Below the pieces are notes generated by a model, which saw only the letters and a list, made by a program, of their open reading frames with translations, ran no database searches and was not told the DNA's origin. Below, one piece after another: positions 1-8,511 of a DNA stretch of 55,740 nucleotides; the first letter of the stretch is position 1, and each line of letters begins with the position of its first letter. A program made the translations under genes and the position numbers. Origin of the DNA: Methanoculleus sp. (GTDB taxonomy: Archaea > Halobacteriota > Methanomicrobia > Methanomicrobiales > Methanoculleaceae). The stretch covers positions 1-55,740 of the forward strand of contig NZ_JASEFJ010000011.1 in assembly GCF_030019085.1 (NCBI RefSeq), in the 5' to 3' direction.

Positions 1-123
1 GTATGCCCGGATCTTCTGCTCCAGAGAATGGTTATACACAAACCGACAGGCATGGATGTGCTTCATAAGGAGCGTAACCTGCTCTCTCGATGGATACATC
101 CGATACTTGTAGGCTTGAAGCAT
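1..123 (-). CDS. tnpB: TnpB (IS605 OrfB) RNA-guided nuclease, N-terminal 41 codons
   Basis: The reading frame runs off the left edge of the window. It starts MLQAYKYRMYPSREQ, followed by CRFVYNHSLEQ, which is the typical N-terminus of IS605 OrfB/TnpB proteins, relatives of Cas12. The RuvC catalytic residues and the zinc finger lie outside the window, so it is unknown whether this copy is intact. The ATG at 121-123 lies about 30 nt from a TATA-like box, suggesting a leaderless or very short-leader transcript. Confidence 0.85.
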   Translation of the reverse strand, partial: MLQAYKYRMYPSREQVTLLMKHIHACRFVYNHSLEQKIRAY

Positions 124-200
124 GTAAGGATTGCTTGTTTGTTCTTATAATAATATATAGTCCCTGGTAATTGTGCGACGAGGGGCGGCTCTGCTTTTAT

Positions 201-220
201 CCCCACCCTAAAGGGTGGGG
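201..220. repeat. Subterminal hairpin of the left IS end
   Basis: Perfect inverted repeat with 9-bp arms CCCCACCCT / AGGGTGGGG around a 2-nt centre. The same hairpin, with a different centre dinucleotide, lies at 55630-55649. Subterminal hairpins of this kind are the structures recognised by the TnpA Y1 transposase in IS200/IS605 elements. Confidence 0.85.
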
Positions 221-311
221 TCTTCCCGCTCCGCCACCTTCACCCCCCCAAGATAAATTTGAAAACTATACAGAGACATTTCATTACAGTGACCCCTTAT
301 CTCTCTGAAGA

Positions 312-1520
312 GTGACCCCGGGGCGCGTACCTTGTTCGGGGCGTGATAACCTGACGTGGGATGTTATCGTTGTGGGTGCAGGGCCTGCGGGGAGCGCTGC
401 AGCGCGGGCCTGCGCGGAGGAAGGGCTCTCAACGCTCTGTATCGAGGAGCACGGGACGATCGGCCACCCGGTGCAGTGTGCCGGGCTCCTCTCGACCTCT
501 GCGTTTGCGGAGTGCGGTGTATCAAGACGCCCGATCTTAAACGAGGTGAGCGGCGCCCGCATCCTCTCCGGCCTCGGCGGGGAGATATCCTTCGATGCGG
601 GTGTCACAAAGGCCTATGTCGTTGACCGTGGTCTCCTCGACCGCGAGATGGCAGAGAGGGCGGCAGACGCCGGGGCGGAGTTCCGGTTGAAGACCAGCGC
701 AACCGGTATACAGGGCACCACTCTCCAGACCCGGGGCGTCTGCGGGCACGAGGAGTTCTCGTTCCGTCTCCTGATCGCCGCCGACGGACCACGGAGTTCT
801 ATCGCCCGCATGCTCGGGTTCCAGCGCCCGGCGGTCTACCTTGCCGGGATACAGGCTGAAGTCCTCTGTTCCACCGACCCGCGTTACGTGGAGTTGCACC
901 CAAACGCCTCGCCCGACTTCTTCGGCTGGGCGATACCGGTCTCGTCGACCCGGGCCAGGGTCGGCCTCTGCGCGAGGGAGCACGCAAAAGAATCCTTCGA
1001 CCGTTTCATCGCCGGATACGGGGGGAGCATGCTCCACCTCGTGACAGGGGTCATCCCCCTCGGGGTCATGCCGCAGACCTGCGGTCATCGGACGTTTGTA
1101 GTCGGGGATGCGGCCGGGTTTGCAAAACCCACCTCCGGCGGTGGGGTCTACACCGGCGTCCGCTCGGCAAAACACGCGGCCACCGTCGCAGCGGCGTGCT
1201 GCTCCGGGGGGACGTTTGATAACGCGCATCTCCAGGATTATGAACGCCGGTGGAAGGAGGATTTCGGGAGAGAACTCGATATCGGGATGAAAGCGCTCAG
1301 GATGCGCCAGCGGATGACGCCCGAAGAGATCGACCGTCTCTGCCGGACTCTCAACAGCCCGGAGATCATAAGGACGATCGTGGAGCATGGTGACATCGAC
1401 CGGCCGGCCACTCTGCTTCGCAAACTTCTCGTGAAACCAGCGGTGGCCAGGGCTATGGGGATACTTTTCGCATCGGAAGTACGCCGGATTATTACCGGTT
1501 TAAATAACAATATTGTTTAG
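312..1520 (+). CDS. Geranylgeranyl reductase family FAD-dependent oxidoreductase
   Basis: A 402-residue flavoprotein of the geranylgeranyl reductase family, which in archaea saturates the isoprenoid chains of ether lipids or related isoprenoids. The N-terminal dinucleotide-binding motif VVGAGPAGSAAA is at about residues 20-31, and the second FAD-contacting motif VGDAAGFAKPTSGGG is at about 265-279. No transmembrane segment is evident. The only usable in-frame start is GTG at 312, which adds about 16 residues before the usual start of the fold. A TATA-like AACTATACAG lies at about 263-272. It is monocistronic, next to the IS end and ahead of the cobalt transporter operon. Archaea carry several paralogues, so the substrate is not certain. 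Confidence 0.85.
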   Translation: MTPGRVPCSGRDNLTWDVIVVGAGPAGSAAARACAEEGLSTLCIEEHGTIGHPVQCAGLLSTSAFAECGVSRRPILNEVSGARILSGLGGEISFDAGVTKAYVVDRGLLDREMAERAADAGAEFRLKTSATGIQGTTLQTRGVCGHEEFSFRLLIAADGPRSSIARMLGFQRPAVYLAGIQAEVLCSTDPRYVELHPNASPDFFGWAIPVSSTRARVGLCAREHAKESFDRFIAGYGGSMLHLVTGVIPLGVMPQTCGHRTFVVGDAAGFAKPTSGGGVYTGVRSAKHAATVAAACCSGGTFDNAHLQDYERRWKEDFGRELDIGMKALRMRQRMTPEEIDRLCRTLNSPEIIRTIVEHGDIDRPATLLRKLLVKPAVARAMGILFASEVRRIITGLNNNIV

Positions 1521-1537
1521 TAATACATTTATACTAA
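1506..1537 (+). promoter_or_regulatory. Candidate promoter/operator of the cbiM operon
   Basis: Two palindromes sit in the AT-rich gap before cbiM. The first is the perfect 12-mer AACAATATTGTT at 1506-1517, which overlaps the end of the upstream gene. The second is TTAGTA-N9-TACTAA at 1517-1537. The right half of the second palindrome overlaps a TATA-like TTTATACTA that is about 30-35 nt before the cbiM ATG, so a bound protein would block transcription. A metal-responsive regulator such as NikR is the obvious guess, but the protein is not identified. No cobalamin riboswitch is seen. Confidence 0.45.
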
Positions 1538-1565
1538 AAAGTGCTACAATCGGGTGAGATGTGTT

Positions 1566-2204
1566 ATGCATATCCCTGATGCGTTCATCCCTATCGGGCA
1601 GGCCCTGGTTTACTGGGTAATAGCCCTGGTATTTGTTGCTCTCGCTCTCCGCTGGGCGAGGCGGTCGATGGGAGAGGAGAAGATACCCCTGGTTGCCGTG
1701 CTTGCCGCCGGCATCTTTGCCATCCAGGCGTTGAACATCCCCATTCCCGGCGGGACGAGCGGGCATATGGTCGGTGCAACGCTTGCAGCGATCGTCCTCG
1801 GCTCGCCGTATGCGGGTGTCTTCGTTCTGACGCTGGTACTCCTGGTGCAGGGCGTCATCTTCGGCGACGGCGGTATCACCGTGATGGGTGCAAATATCAT
1901 AAACATGGGCGTGATCGGCGGGTTCATCGGTTACTATGGTTACACCGCCGTCAGGAGGCTGATCGAGAACCCGTATGCCGCAGCGTTTATCGCAGGCTGG
2001 GCGTCGCTCTTTCTCTCTGCAATCCTATGTGCGGTTGAACTTGCAGTCGCCGGCACGTTTCCCCTTGTCGCCGGGCTTACCATGATGGGTATTTACCACG
2101 CCATCATCGGTCTCATCGAGGGAGGCATCACCGCGATAGCCCTGTACCTGATAGCCTCGGCACGACCGGACATCCTCGAACATCCGCTGGGGGTGGGTGC
2201 ATAA
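1566..2204 (+). CDS. cbiM: Cobalt/nickel ECF transporter substrate-binding subunit CbiM
   Basis: The membrane S-component of a Co2+/Ni2+ energy-coupling-factor transporter: 212 residues, strongly hydrophobic, with about six or seven membrane segments. I place the start at the ATG at 1566, not the in-frame GTG at 1554. It gives the family-typical N-terminus MHIPDAF, in which the free amino end and His2 bind the metal, and GGTGAG lies 8 nt upstream. The motif GGTSGHMVGATLAAI at about residues 62-76 is family-typical. The stop codon shares one base with the next start (TAATG). Methanogens need cobalt for corrinoids and nickel for F430 and hydrogenase, so either metal is possible. Confidence 0.93.
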   Translation: MHIPDAFIPIGQALVYWVIALVFVALALRWARRSMGEEKIPLVAVLAAGIFAIQALNIPIPGGTSGHMVGATLAAIVLGSPYAGVFVLTLVLLVQGVIFGDGGITVMGANIINMGVIGGFIGYYGYTAVRRLIENPYAAAFIAGWASLFLSAILCAVELAVAGTFPLVAGLTMMGIYHAIIGLIEGGITAIALYLIASARPDILEHPLGVGA

Positions 2205-2554
2205 TGGAGACGAAACGGTTTGTCATCATCGGCATCGCGGTTGCCATCCTGATCGCAATCGCCGCACCCTTCCTCGCATCGAGCAACCCCGATGGGCTTG
2301 AGAGCGCGTTCTTCAGCATCTACGGTGCGAAGTCATTCATGGGCAGCGACCTTGACGAAGAGACTGCCGCCGCTGCAGAAGAAGAGGCGGTTGCGGTGAC
2401 TGGAAACGACTTCTCCCACGAACCCCTGATACCTGATTACAGCATACCCGGTCTGGATAAGGCGGGGGAGGTGCTTGCTATCGTGGTCGGGACGCTGCTC
2501 ATGCTGGGACTTGCATTCGCCGTTGCAAAGGTCTCCACCAGGTCAGGCAGTTAG
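2204..2554 (+). CDS. PDGLE-domain small membrane subunit (CbiN/NikN-like)
   Basis: A 116-residue protein with one hydrophobic segment near each end (about residues 4-24 and 84-106) and an acidic extracellular loop between them. It carries the PDGLE motif straight after the first segment (ASSNPDGLES, about residues 25-34), which names Pfam family PDGLE, usually found beside or fused to CbiM. The topology is that of CbiN/NikN, the small subunit that helps metal insertion into CbiM. The start overlaps the cbiM stop by one base, implying translational coupling. I infer that it replaces CbiN here. It is not a classical CbiN sequence. Confidence 0.8.
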   Translation: METKRFVIIGIAVAILIAIAAPFLASSNPDGLESAFFSIYGAKSFMGSDLDEETAAAAEEEAVAVTGNDFSHEPLIPDYSIPGLDKAGEVLAIVVGTLLMLGLAFAVAKVSTRSGS

Positions 2555-2584
2555 ATACCTGAAAACCTCCAACCATTTACTGTT

Positions 2585-3418
2585 ATGCACCTGATCGAGA
2601 CCCGCGAACTCACACACGTCTACCGCGGCAACGTCCGCGCCCTGGAGGGCGTGAACTTTGTTGCAGAGCGAAAGGCACGAATCGCTGTTATCGGGCCGAA
2701 CGGTGCCGGAAAGAGCACGCTCTTCAAGCACTTTAACGGCATCCTTAAACCCACCTCCGGCGAGGTGCTGGTCAGGGGAGAGCCCATAACAAAGGAGAAC
2801 CTCCGTGAGGTGCGTAAGTTCGTCGGGATCGTCTTTCAGAACCCGGACGACCAGATCATCTCCCCCACCGTTGAGCAGGATATAGCCTTCGGCCCGATCA
2901 ACCTGGGTCTCGATGATGAGACGGTCGCCCACCGTGTCGAGGAGGCTCTGCGTCTCCTCGGGATCGAAGACCTCCGGGAGCGTGCGCCACATCACCTATC
3001 CGGCGGCGAGAAGAAACGGGTCGCCATCGCCGGTATCCTGGCGATGGAGCCACAGGTCCTGGTGCTCGATGAACCGACCGCGGGACTTGATCCGCAGGGT
3101 GTCGCTGACCTGGTGACGTTCATAAACCGGTTGCCCGAGGATTACGGCATGACGGTGATCTTCTCGACCCACCATCTCGACCTGGTGGCAGAGATGGCAG
3201 ACTTCATCTATGTGATGGACGGTGGGAAGATCATGGGTTCAGGAACAGTCGAGGAGGTCTTTGCCCAACCGGAACTCCTCACCCGGGCAAAACTCGATGT
3301 GCCGCCCATCCCGAGGTTGATCCGGTCGCTGCAGGAGAACGGTGTGGAGATCGAGATGGCCTACACCTACAGGGGTGCCGAGAAGGTTTTCCTTGACGCC
3401 TATACGAGAGGAAGATGA
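2585..3418 (+). CDS. cbiO: Cobalt/nickel ECF transporter ATPase CbiO
   Basis: A 277-residue ABC ATPase that powers the transporter. Seen in order: Walker A GPNGAGKST (37-45), Q-loop Gln85 in FQNPDDQ, signature LSGGEKKR (138-145), Walker B VLVLDEPTAGLD (158-169) and the switch histidine region STHHLDL (194-200). About 75 residues follow the nucleotide-binding core, as in other CbiO/EcfA proteins. It lies 30 nt after the PDGLE gene, and its stop overlaps the cbiQ start by 4 nt. Confidence 0.93.
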   Translation: MHLIETRELTHVYRGNVRALEGVNFVAERKARIAVIGPNGAGKSTLFKHFNGILKPTSGEVLVRGEPITKENLREVRKFVGIVFQNPDDQIISPTVEQDIAFGPINLGLDDETVAHRVEEALRLLGIEDLRERAPHHLSGGEKKRVAIAGILAMEPQVLVLDEPTAGLDPQGVADLVTFINRLPEDYGMTVIFSTHHLDLVAEMADFIYVMDGGKIMGSGTVEEVFAQPELLTRAKLDVPPIPRLIRSLQENGVEIEMAYTYRGAEKVFLDAYTRGR

Positions 3419-4230
3419 TCGACGACCTGTACTCCATCGAGAAGTCCGCCTACGGCACAAGCATAATCCACCGACTGGATGCAAGGATAAAACTCCTGCT
3501 GACTCTTGTTGCCATCGTGGCCATTGTGGCGCTACCATACTCTACAAAGGTCTACACTCTCGGCGCCGCCTTCTTTGTTCTTTTTCTCATTCTCTGGGCG
3601 GCATCGCGTCTCTCACCGCTGGTCTACTTCCGGAGGCTTGTGTTTATCCTGCCGTTCGGGATATTTCTGGTGGGGTTCCAGGCCTTTGTGAAGAACCCTT
3701 ATTACGAGACCTTTCATACGGTTGCAACCCTGCCCTTCGGGCTCGAGGTCTACGCGGAGTCGCTGGAGTTCGCCTCGATACTCCTTGTGAAGTTCATCGT
3801 CAGCATATCGTTCATAATCCTGCTCTCCTCGACAACGAAGATGCAGGAGATGATCGAGGCGGCCGGGAGGTTGGGTCTGCCTCTGGAGTTCACACTCACC
3901 CTGGGGATGATGGTCCGCTACATCTTTGTATTTGCCGAGATGTTCGGGAGGATAAGGACGGCGATGTCAACCAGGTGTTTCGATCCCCTTGACCGCCGCC
4001 TCCCCTACCGCTACAGACTGCACCAGGTCGGCTACACAGTGGGGACGATCTTCATCAGGTCATATGAGCAGGGGGAGCGCACCTACACGAGCATGCTTTG
4101 CCGGGGCTACGGCGGAAAGTCCGGTCTTTATATACGCAAGAAGCCCCTCAATACCGGGGAGATGGTCTTTGCAGCCACAACACTTGGTTTCATTGTGCTA
4201 TCAACAATACTGGTCTACCTGCATCCATAG
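3415..4230 (+). CDS. cbiQ: Cobalt/nickel ECF transporter T-component CbiQ
   Basis: A 271-residue membrane protein with several hydrophobic segments in the first half (for example residues 24-43 and 45-60) and one at the C-terminus. Two short Ala/Arg-Gly coupling-helix motifs, in the regions EAAGRLGLP and SMLCRGYGG, are the ones that contact the ATPase in EcfT proteins. It is the last gene of the operon and is translationally coupled to cbiO through ATGA. Downstream is the repeat-bearing gap 4231-4554. Confidence 0.92.
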   Translation: MIDDLYSIEKSAYGTSIIHRLDARIKLLLTLVAIVAIVALPYSTKVYTLGAAFFVLFLILWAASRLSPLVYFRRLVFILPFGIFLVGFQAFVKNPYYETFHTVATLPFGLEVYAESLEFASILLVKFIVSISFIILLSSTTKMQEMIEAAGRLGLPLEFTLTLGMMVRYIFVFAEMFGRIRTAMSTRCFDPLDRRLPYRYRLHQVGYTVGTIFIRSYEQGERTYTSMLCRGYGGKSGLYIRKKPLNTGEMVFAATTLGFIVLSTILVYLHP

Positions 4231-4302
4231 GACGCCGTGGCCCGGTCTCTGGCAGGATTGCACCCTGAAAACCGTGCCCGGGGGGATAAAGGTGGTCGGC
4301 GG

Positions 4303-4500
4303 GGAGAAACAGGATCTCGATGATGGGGTTGTTGTGTTGACAGCAGGAGATACCTTCCCGGACAGTGTGTCGATGGAGAATCGCCCCTGTCTCCTGTCTT
4401 GATGTGTTACCGGGACACTCTATTTTCGGGCAGGGAGTTGACCACCCCCGCCTCCCGGCGCCTCCTCCCGCCCCCTCAAGGGGGCGGGCAGTGTGTGGAG
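4303..4500 (+). repeat. Dispersed intergenic repeat, copy A
   Basis: This copy fills most of the 324-bp gap between cbiQ and thrS (convergent genes). By eye it is largely identical to copy B at 15733-15925: both contain GGATCTCGATGAT, GTTGTTGTGTTGAC, TCGATGGAGAATCGC, GTTACCGGGACACTCT, TTTTCGGGCAG and GAGTTGACCACCCCCGCC in the same order. It ends in the GC-rich hairpin CCGCCCCCT-CA-AGGGGGCGG at about 4469-4487. No coding signature is seen. Confidence 0.8.
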
Positions 4501-4554
4501 ATAGCAGGGATGGTCGTGCATATCTTCTCCAGAGTCTCCCCGGTGTTTCTGGTT

Positions 4555-6396
4555 TTAAATAAACCGTGGCTTCCTCGAGAGGTAGCCCGGCGTGTAGAGG
4601 GGGCGGAACGGTTTCCCGTCGCTTTCCATTCTCACCGCCTGGATGAGTTCGCTCTCGGTCATCGTCTCCCGGTATGGTATTTTCTTCTCCGAGAGTCTCC
4701 TGATGGTGACCGTGAGCCTGCCGGTCTCGGCCTCCAGGTCGCCGATCATCACGACGTAGGGCACCCAGTCCATCCCGGCCTCACGGACCTTCCTGTTCAC
4801 ACTCTCGTCCCGGTCATCGATGTCCACCCGGATGGCTGCTGCCCTCAACCTGGCGGCTATATCCTCGGCAAAAGAGACGTGCCGTTCCGCCACCGGCACC
4901 AGTCGCACCTGGGTCGGCGCAAGCCAGGTCGGGAACGAGGGCACCTCCTGAGTTGCGGTGTTCTCAAGCATAGCGCAGATCACCCGCTCGATCGAACCCG
5001 TCGGCGAGCAGTGGAGGATGGGGGGATGGATCTCCTGCCCCTCGGGGGTGTAGTAACTGATATCGAACCGCCCGGCGCTCTCGACATCGATCTGGACGGT
5101 CGGGTTCTCGATCGGCCTGCCCTGTGCATCGATCGCCGCAAGGTCCACCTTCGCGATCCAGTAATGACTCCGCTCCGAGAGAACCTCGATCAGCATCGGC
5201 ACCCCGGAGTCTGCAACGATCTTCTTCACCCATGGTTCATACTGCTCAAAGAAGTCGCGGGTGCATCTGAAGACACCGACAAGCGGCGTCTCGAGGTCGC
5301 GGCCACTCTTCCAGCCCATACTCAGCTGTTCCTCAAACACCGCAAGCGCACCCTCCATGTCCCGGCAGAGCGTGTGCATATCGGGCATCGTGAATGCACG
5401 GAGACGTTTTAACCCGATAACCTCCCCCTTCTGCTCGTGGCGGAACGAGTAAGTCGAGAGCTCGTAGAGTTTCATCGGCAGCGTGTTTGGCGAGATGTGC
5501 ATATCGTTCATGATGGAGAACATCCCGAAACAGGCCGCAAAACGGAGCATCATATCACGGTTGCCGCTCTTGAACCGGTACTGCCGCTCCCCGAACTTGG
5601 CAGCGTGCTCCGCAATAGCCCTATCAGCCAGGTCGTACATCACCGGCGTCTCCACCGGCATTGCACCGTAATCGAGCACCTGAGACAGGACATAATCGGC
5701 CAGGAGGTCGCGGATCAACTTGCCCCTGGGCATCCATCGGAGGTGGCCTACGTCCGAACGCGGTTCATAGTCCACAAGCTCCTTCGCCCGCATCAGGTCA
5801 ACGTGGGCCGGTTCGACTCCCTCCTTCCCGGGGTGGCCAAGTTCCTTCTGGACAAGAGATGCAAACGGCGTATTTCCCGCCGCATATTCGTTGGCGTCCC
5901 GGCGCTCGCCCTCGGGTGTGATGACGAAGAACTCATGCTCGATCTCCTTCTTCGCGGCGGTCGAAGCCCCCTCCCCCGGGGTGATCGTCCTTGAGAGTTC
6001 AGAGAGCGGGTGACCCTTACAGGAGAGGGTGAACGCCTTGTACCAGCCAAAAGGCGCCCGTTTCACAACAAAACCGTCCTCCTGTTCCCGGAGCGCCCCT
6101 TCAATACCCCGGAGAACGCTCACCGCCACCTCCGGTGGCGCCAGGTCGGATGAGAGATGGGCATAGGGGTAGATCATGATATTGCTCGTGCCGAGTTGCC
6201 TGGCGGTATTGACGATCTCCTCGACCGCCTGCCTGACGACATCATCAATATTCTCCTCGTCAAGAGACTCTACCGCGCAGAAGACAGCAAGCGCCTCATC
6301 GAGTGCGTCCTTTGGGACGGCATCCTCTTCGGCGACCTTCGTCTTCTTCCTTGCCTCATACTCGATATGATCAGAGTGGATCAGAAGAAGTCGCAT
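4555..6396 (-). CDS. thrS: Threonyl-tRNA synthetase (archaeal type)
   Basis: 613 residues, the archaeal form. The N-terminal about 140 residues ([15 protein letters not shown]...) are the archaeal editing domain related to D-aminoacyl-tRNA deacylase, which removes mischarged serine. The class II catalytic core follows, with motif 2 around [18 protein letters not shown], zinc-site residues in AACFGMF, DMHTLC and HCSP, and motif 3 [10 protein letters not shown]. The anticodon-binding domain is at the C-terminus (about 500-613). It has its own promoter (TATA at 6436-6443) and follows the dcd operon on the same strand. Confidence 0.96.
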   Translation of the reverse strand: MRLLLIHSDHIEYEARKKTKVAEEDAVPKDALDEALAVFCAVESLDEENIDDVVRQAVEEIVNTARQLGTSNIMIYPYAHLSSDLAPPEVAVSVLRGIEGALREQEDGFVVKRAPFGWYKAFTLSCKGHPLSELSRTITPGEGASTAAKKEIEHEFFVITPEGERRDANEYAAGNTPFASLVQKELGHPGKEGVEPAHVDLMRAKELVDYEPRSDVGHLRWMPRGKLIRDLLADYVLSQVLDYGAMPVETPVMYDLADRAIAEHAAKFGERQYRFKSGNRDMMLRFAACFGMFSIMNDMHISPNTLPMKLYELSTYSFRHEQKGEVIGLKRLRAFTMPDMHTLCRDMEGALAVFEEQLSMGWKSGRDLETPLVGVFRCTRDFFEQYEPWVKKIVADSGVPMLIEVLSERSHYWIAKVDLAAIDAQGRPIENPTVQIDVESAGRFDISYYTPEGQEIHPPILHCSPTGSIERVICAMLENTATQEVPSFPTWLAPTQVRLVPVAERHVSFAEDIAARLRAAAIRVDIDDRDESVNRKVREAGMDWVPYVVMIGDLEAETGRLTVTIRRLSEKKIPYRETMTESELIQAVRMESDGKPFRPLYTPGYLSRKPRFI

Positions 6397-6435
6397 TGGT
6401 ATCCCCAGTTGAATTGTTCAATGTCTGTTTTCCTG

Positions 6436-6443
6436 CTATATAG
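6436..6443 (-). promoter_or_regulatory. TATA box of thrS
   Basis: CTATATAG, about 45 nt upstream of the thrS ATG and beyond the dcd-side hairpin, supports separate transcription of thrS. Predicted only from sequence and position. Confidence 0.5.
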
Positions 6444-6461
6444 TGCATAACGCTCGCTGTC

Positions 6462-6478
6462 GGGGTCGCGCCGACCCC
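6462..6478 (-). terminator. Hairpin downstream of dcd
   Basis: Perfect 7-bp stem GGGGTCG / CGACCCC with a 3-nt loop, between the dcd stop and the thrS TATA box. It probably marks the 3' end of the long dcd-distal operon. There is no long T-run after it, so its function as a terminator is uncertain. Confidence 0.4.
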
Positions 6479-6521
6479 TCTGCCCGACCTTCCCGTGGTT
6501 TGCCGGATCCCCTGCGCCTGA

Positions 6522-7079
6522 TCAGGTGCGGCGCGCGTTCTCATGGTAACGGGAGAGCGTTGCCTGCCGCTGGTTCATGTACTTTGCATCCTTCTTCATG
6601 TTGTATGGGCGCGCGGCACGGTCGGTGTGGTAGAAGACCAGCTGCCCGATCGCCATCCCGGCATATACCCGCACCGGCCTGGAGTTCACGTTACACATCT
6701 CGAGCGTGATCGTTCCCCGGAACCCTGCATCGATCCAGCCTCCCGTCTGGTGGAGTTCGACCCCCAGGCGTGCGATGCTGCTCTTCCCCTCAATGCTTGC
6801 CACGATATCGTCGGGGAGTTCGATCGACTCCAGTGTCTCGCCAAGCAGGAACTGGCCCGGTGCAAGTACGATAGAGTCGGCCACGGTCTCCTCCGTCCCC
6901 GCACATACGCTCTCCTTCTCAAAAGGATCGATCACCATACCCCCGGGAACGTACCAGACAAAGTGCGACCCGAGCCTGATATCCAGCGAGTTTGGCTGAA
7001 TCAGGTCGGGATCGTAAGGTTCGACCTTTATGTGCCCCCGCCTGATCCGATCCTCTATCTGCCAGTCAACAAGAATCAT
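6522..7079 (-). CDS. dcd: dCTP deaminase
   Basis: 185 residues, the normal length for the trimeric Dcd/Dut fold. Key motifs are GKSSIARLG (98-106), which binds the triphosphate, and [14 protein letters not shown] (115-128) with the catalytic glutamate at residue 127. It deaminates dCTP to dUTP on the route to dTMP. Some methanogen enzymes also hydrolyse dUTP; the sequence alone does not settle which type this is. It is the last gene of the operon that begins at 15288, 22 nt after the methyltransferase gene. Confidence 0.93.
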   Translation of the reverse strand: MILVDWQIEDRIRRGHIKVEPYDPDLIQPNSLDIRLGSHFVWYVPGGMVIDPFEKESVCAGTEETVADSIVLAPGQFLLGETLESIELPDDIVASIEGKSSIARLGVELHQTGGWIDAGFRGTITLEMCNVNSRPVRVYAGMAIGQLVFYHTDRAARPYNMKKDAKYMNQRQATLSRYHENARRT

Positions 7080-7101
7080 TCTATCATATCTCTCATGCAG
7101 A

Positions 7102-7800
7102 CTATTCCTTGTTTTCGAGATGCCACTCCGCCCGCCGCATCAACCCGTGCAGCGTGCTCACCTCGCGGGTGGTAAGTTTCGTCCGGCCGAGCACCCGCCG
7201 GATGAGTGTGAGCGTGTTATCCCGCTTGAAATCCGGATGCTCGATCAGGTCGAGAAACGCGTCTATATGACGGTAGAGCGACTCCATCTCGATTGGCCCG
7301 GCCAGGGGGTATGTCCCGCGCGGCAGGCTGGCAAGTTCGTAGCAGAGGATGCCAACAGCGTGGGAGAGGTTAAGGATGGGGTAGACCTCCGAGGTTGGAA
7401 TGGTGCAGATCAGGTTAGCGCGCTCGAGTTCGGCGTTCGAGAGTCCCCAGTTCTCCCGTCCAAAGAGGATCGCGACCGACCCGTCGATATCAGCGATGAT
7501 CTCTCTGACCTCTGCCGGAGTGTAGTAGGGCATCCGCGTCGGGGTGCAGACCGATTTGCTCACCTCACCCGTCGTTGCAACAACAAAATCGAACTCCCGG
7601 TAGACCTCGTCGATCGTCATCCGGCGGGCGGAATCAAGGACGTCGCGGGCGTGGGATGCGCGCATTATGGCATCGTCGCCAAGAGCGCAGGGGTTGACCA
7701 GCACCAGGCGGTCGAACCCGAAGTTCTTCATCACCCTTGCGGTAAACCCTACGTTCCCATCGTAGAGGGGTTCGACCAGGACTATAGAGATCTCTGGCAT
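7102..7800 (-). CDS. TrmJ-type RNA 2'-O-methyltransferase (SpoU family)
   Basis: A 232-residue SPOUT-fold methyltransferase. The N-terminus [21 protein letters not shown] is motif 1 of the TrmH/TrmJ family. The knotted SAM-binding region contains [18 protein letters not shown] (about residues 98-115), followed by [18 protein letters not shown]. Archaeal TrmJ methylates the ribose of tRNA nucleotide 32, which is the most likely job. A C-terminal helical tail of about 60 residues matches the TrmJ subgroup. It lies 9 nt after the GGGP synthase gene in the operon. Confidence 0.85.
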   Translation of the reverse strand: MPEISIVLVEPLYDGNVGFTARVMKNFGFDRLVLVNPCALGDDAIMRASHARDVLDSARRMTIDEVYREFDFVVATTGEVSKSVCTPTRMPYYTPAEVREIIADIDGSVAILFGRENWGLSNAELERANLICTIPTSEVYPILNLSHAVGILCYELASLPRGTYPLAGPIEMESLYRHIDAFLDLIEHPDFKRDNTLTLIRRVLGRTKLTTREVSTLHGLMRRAEWHLENKE

Positions 7801-7809
7801 ACTCTCCTT

Positions 7810-8505
7810 TCAGTGCACCGCCCGGACGGTCGCCCGGAGCACCTCGATCCCTTCCTCGTAGACCGCGTTTCCTACAACGATAGTGTCGGCATAGCGACCC
7901 ATCTCCGCAGCCTGTTCAGCCGAACGTATCCCTCCCCCGTAGTAGAGGAGGGCGTCCTGGACCGCTCCGGCTGCCGCCTGCACGACCCGCGGGTCGCCGT
8001 ATCTCCCGCTGTACTCGATATAAACAATCGGAAACCTGAAGTAACGGTCAGCCACCTCTGCAAACGCCGCCACCTCTCTCGCAGAGAGGTTGCAGTCCGC
8101 ACCCGTCACCCGACCGACCGCCGAGTCCGGGTTGAGGACTATGTAGGCCTCGGGCACAACCATCTCCCAGTTTATGCCGTTGCCGCTGTTGAGAAGCCAG
8201 GTGTAGTGTTTCCCGACGATCCAGCGGACTTCGTTTGTGTTCAGCACGCTCGGCACAAAGAGGTGGTCGACCCCGCCATCGAATATGGCGCAGTCGGGGC
8301 TCGCCGGTTCGACCACCACCGGCAACCCGTAGGGGGAGACCTGGTCCAGGAGTTCAAGGAGGTTCTCTCGTGTCACGTTCAGCGTGCCCGAGAGCATCAG
8401 GGCATCTGTGCCGCTTGTTGCGATCTCTTCGACGGCTCCCGCAGGGAGGCGTTTATCGGGGTCCAGTTTTGTTACGTGGGTCCACGTCTTCCAGTTGGCG
8501 TGCAT
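7810..8505 (-). CDS. Geranylgeranylglyceryl phosphate synthase
   Basis: 231 residues, a PcrB/GGGPS TIM barrel. It joins geranylgeranyl diphosphate to sn-glycerol-1-phosphate, the first committed step of archaeal ether-lipid synthesis. Seen: the N-terminal TKLDPDK, the VEYSG-like IVYIEYSGRYG (about residues 154-164), and the phosphate-binding loops YYGGGIRSAEQA (about 187-198) and VVGNAVYE. It lies 6 nt downstream of topA. The reductase-family gene at 312-1520 may act later in the same lipid pathway. Confidence 0.93.
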   Translation of the reverse strand: MHANWKTWTHVTKLDPDKRLPAGAVEEIATSGTDALMLSGTLNVTRENLLELLDQVSPYGLPVVVEPASPDCAIFDGGVDHLFVPSVLNTNEVRWIVGKHYTWLLNSGNGINWEMVVPEAYIVLNPDSAVGRVTGADCNLSAREVAAFAEVADRYFRFPIVYIEYSGRYGDPRVVQAAAGAVQDALLYYGGGIRSAEQAAEMGRYADTIVVGNAVYEEGIEVLRATVRAVH

Positions 8506-8511
8506 TCTATC

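Larger units (their letters stand above)
1..257 (-). mobile_element. IS200/IS605-type element, left end (partial, outward-facing)
   Basis: This is the left end of a TnpB-carrying insertion sequence whose body continues beyond base 1. It contains the first 41 codons of TnpB, a TATA box for tnpB near 152-160 (minus strand), and a perfect subterminal hairpin at 201-220. The reverse complement matches the sequence at 55593-55740 almost base for base, from the hairpin flank to the tnpB start, so the two are copies of one element. Similarity stops after an 8-nt word (TTTATCTT on the minus strand, plus-strand bases 250-257), which I take as the approximate element boundary or target word. Whether a TnpA transposase is present cannot be seen from here. 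Confidence 0.85.

Noticed and set aside
1521-1565. Cobalamin riboswitch upstream of cbiM
   Set aside because: The gap is only about 45 nt, far too short for the structure, and has no B12-box.
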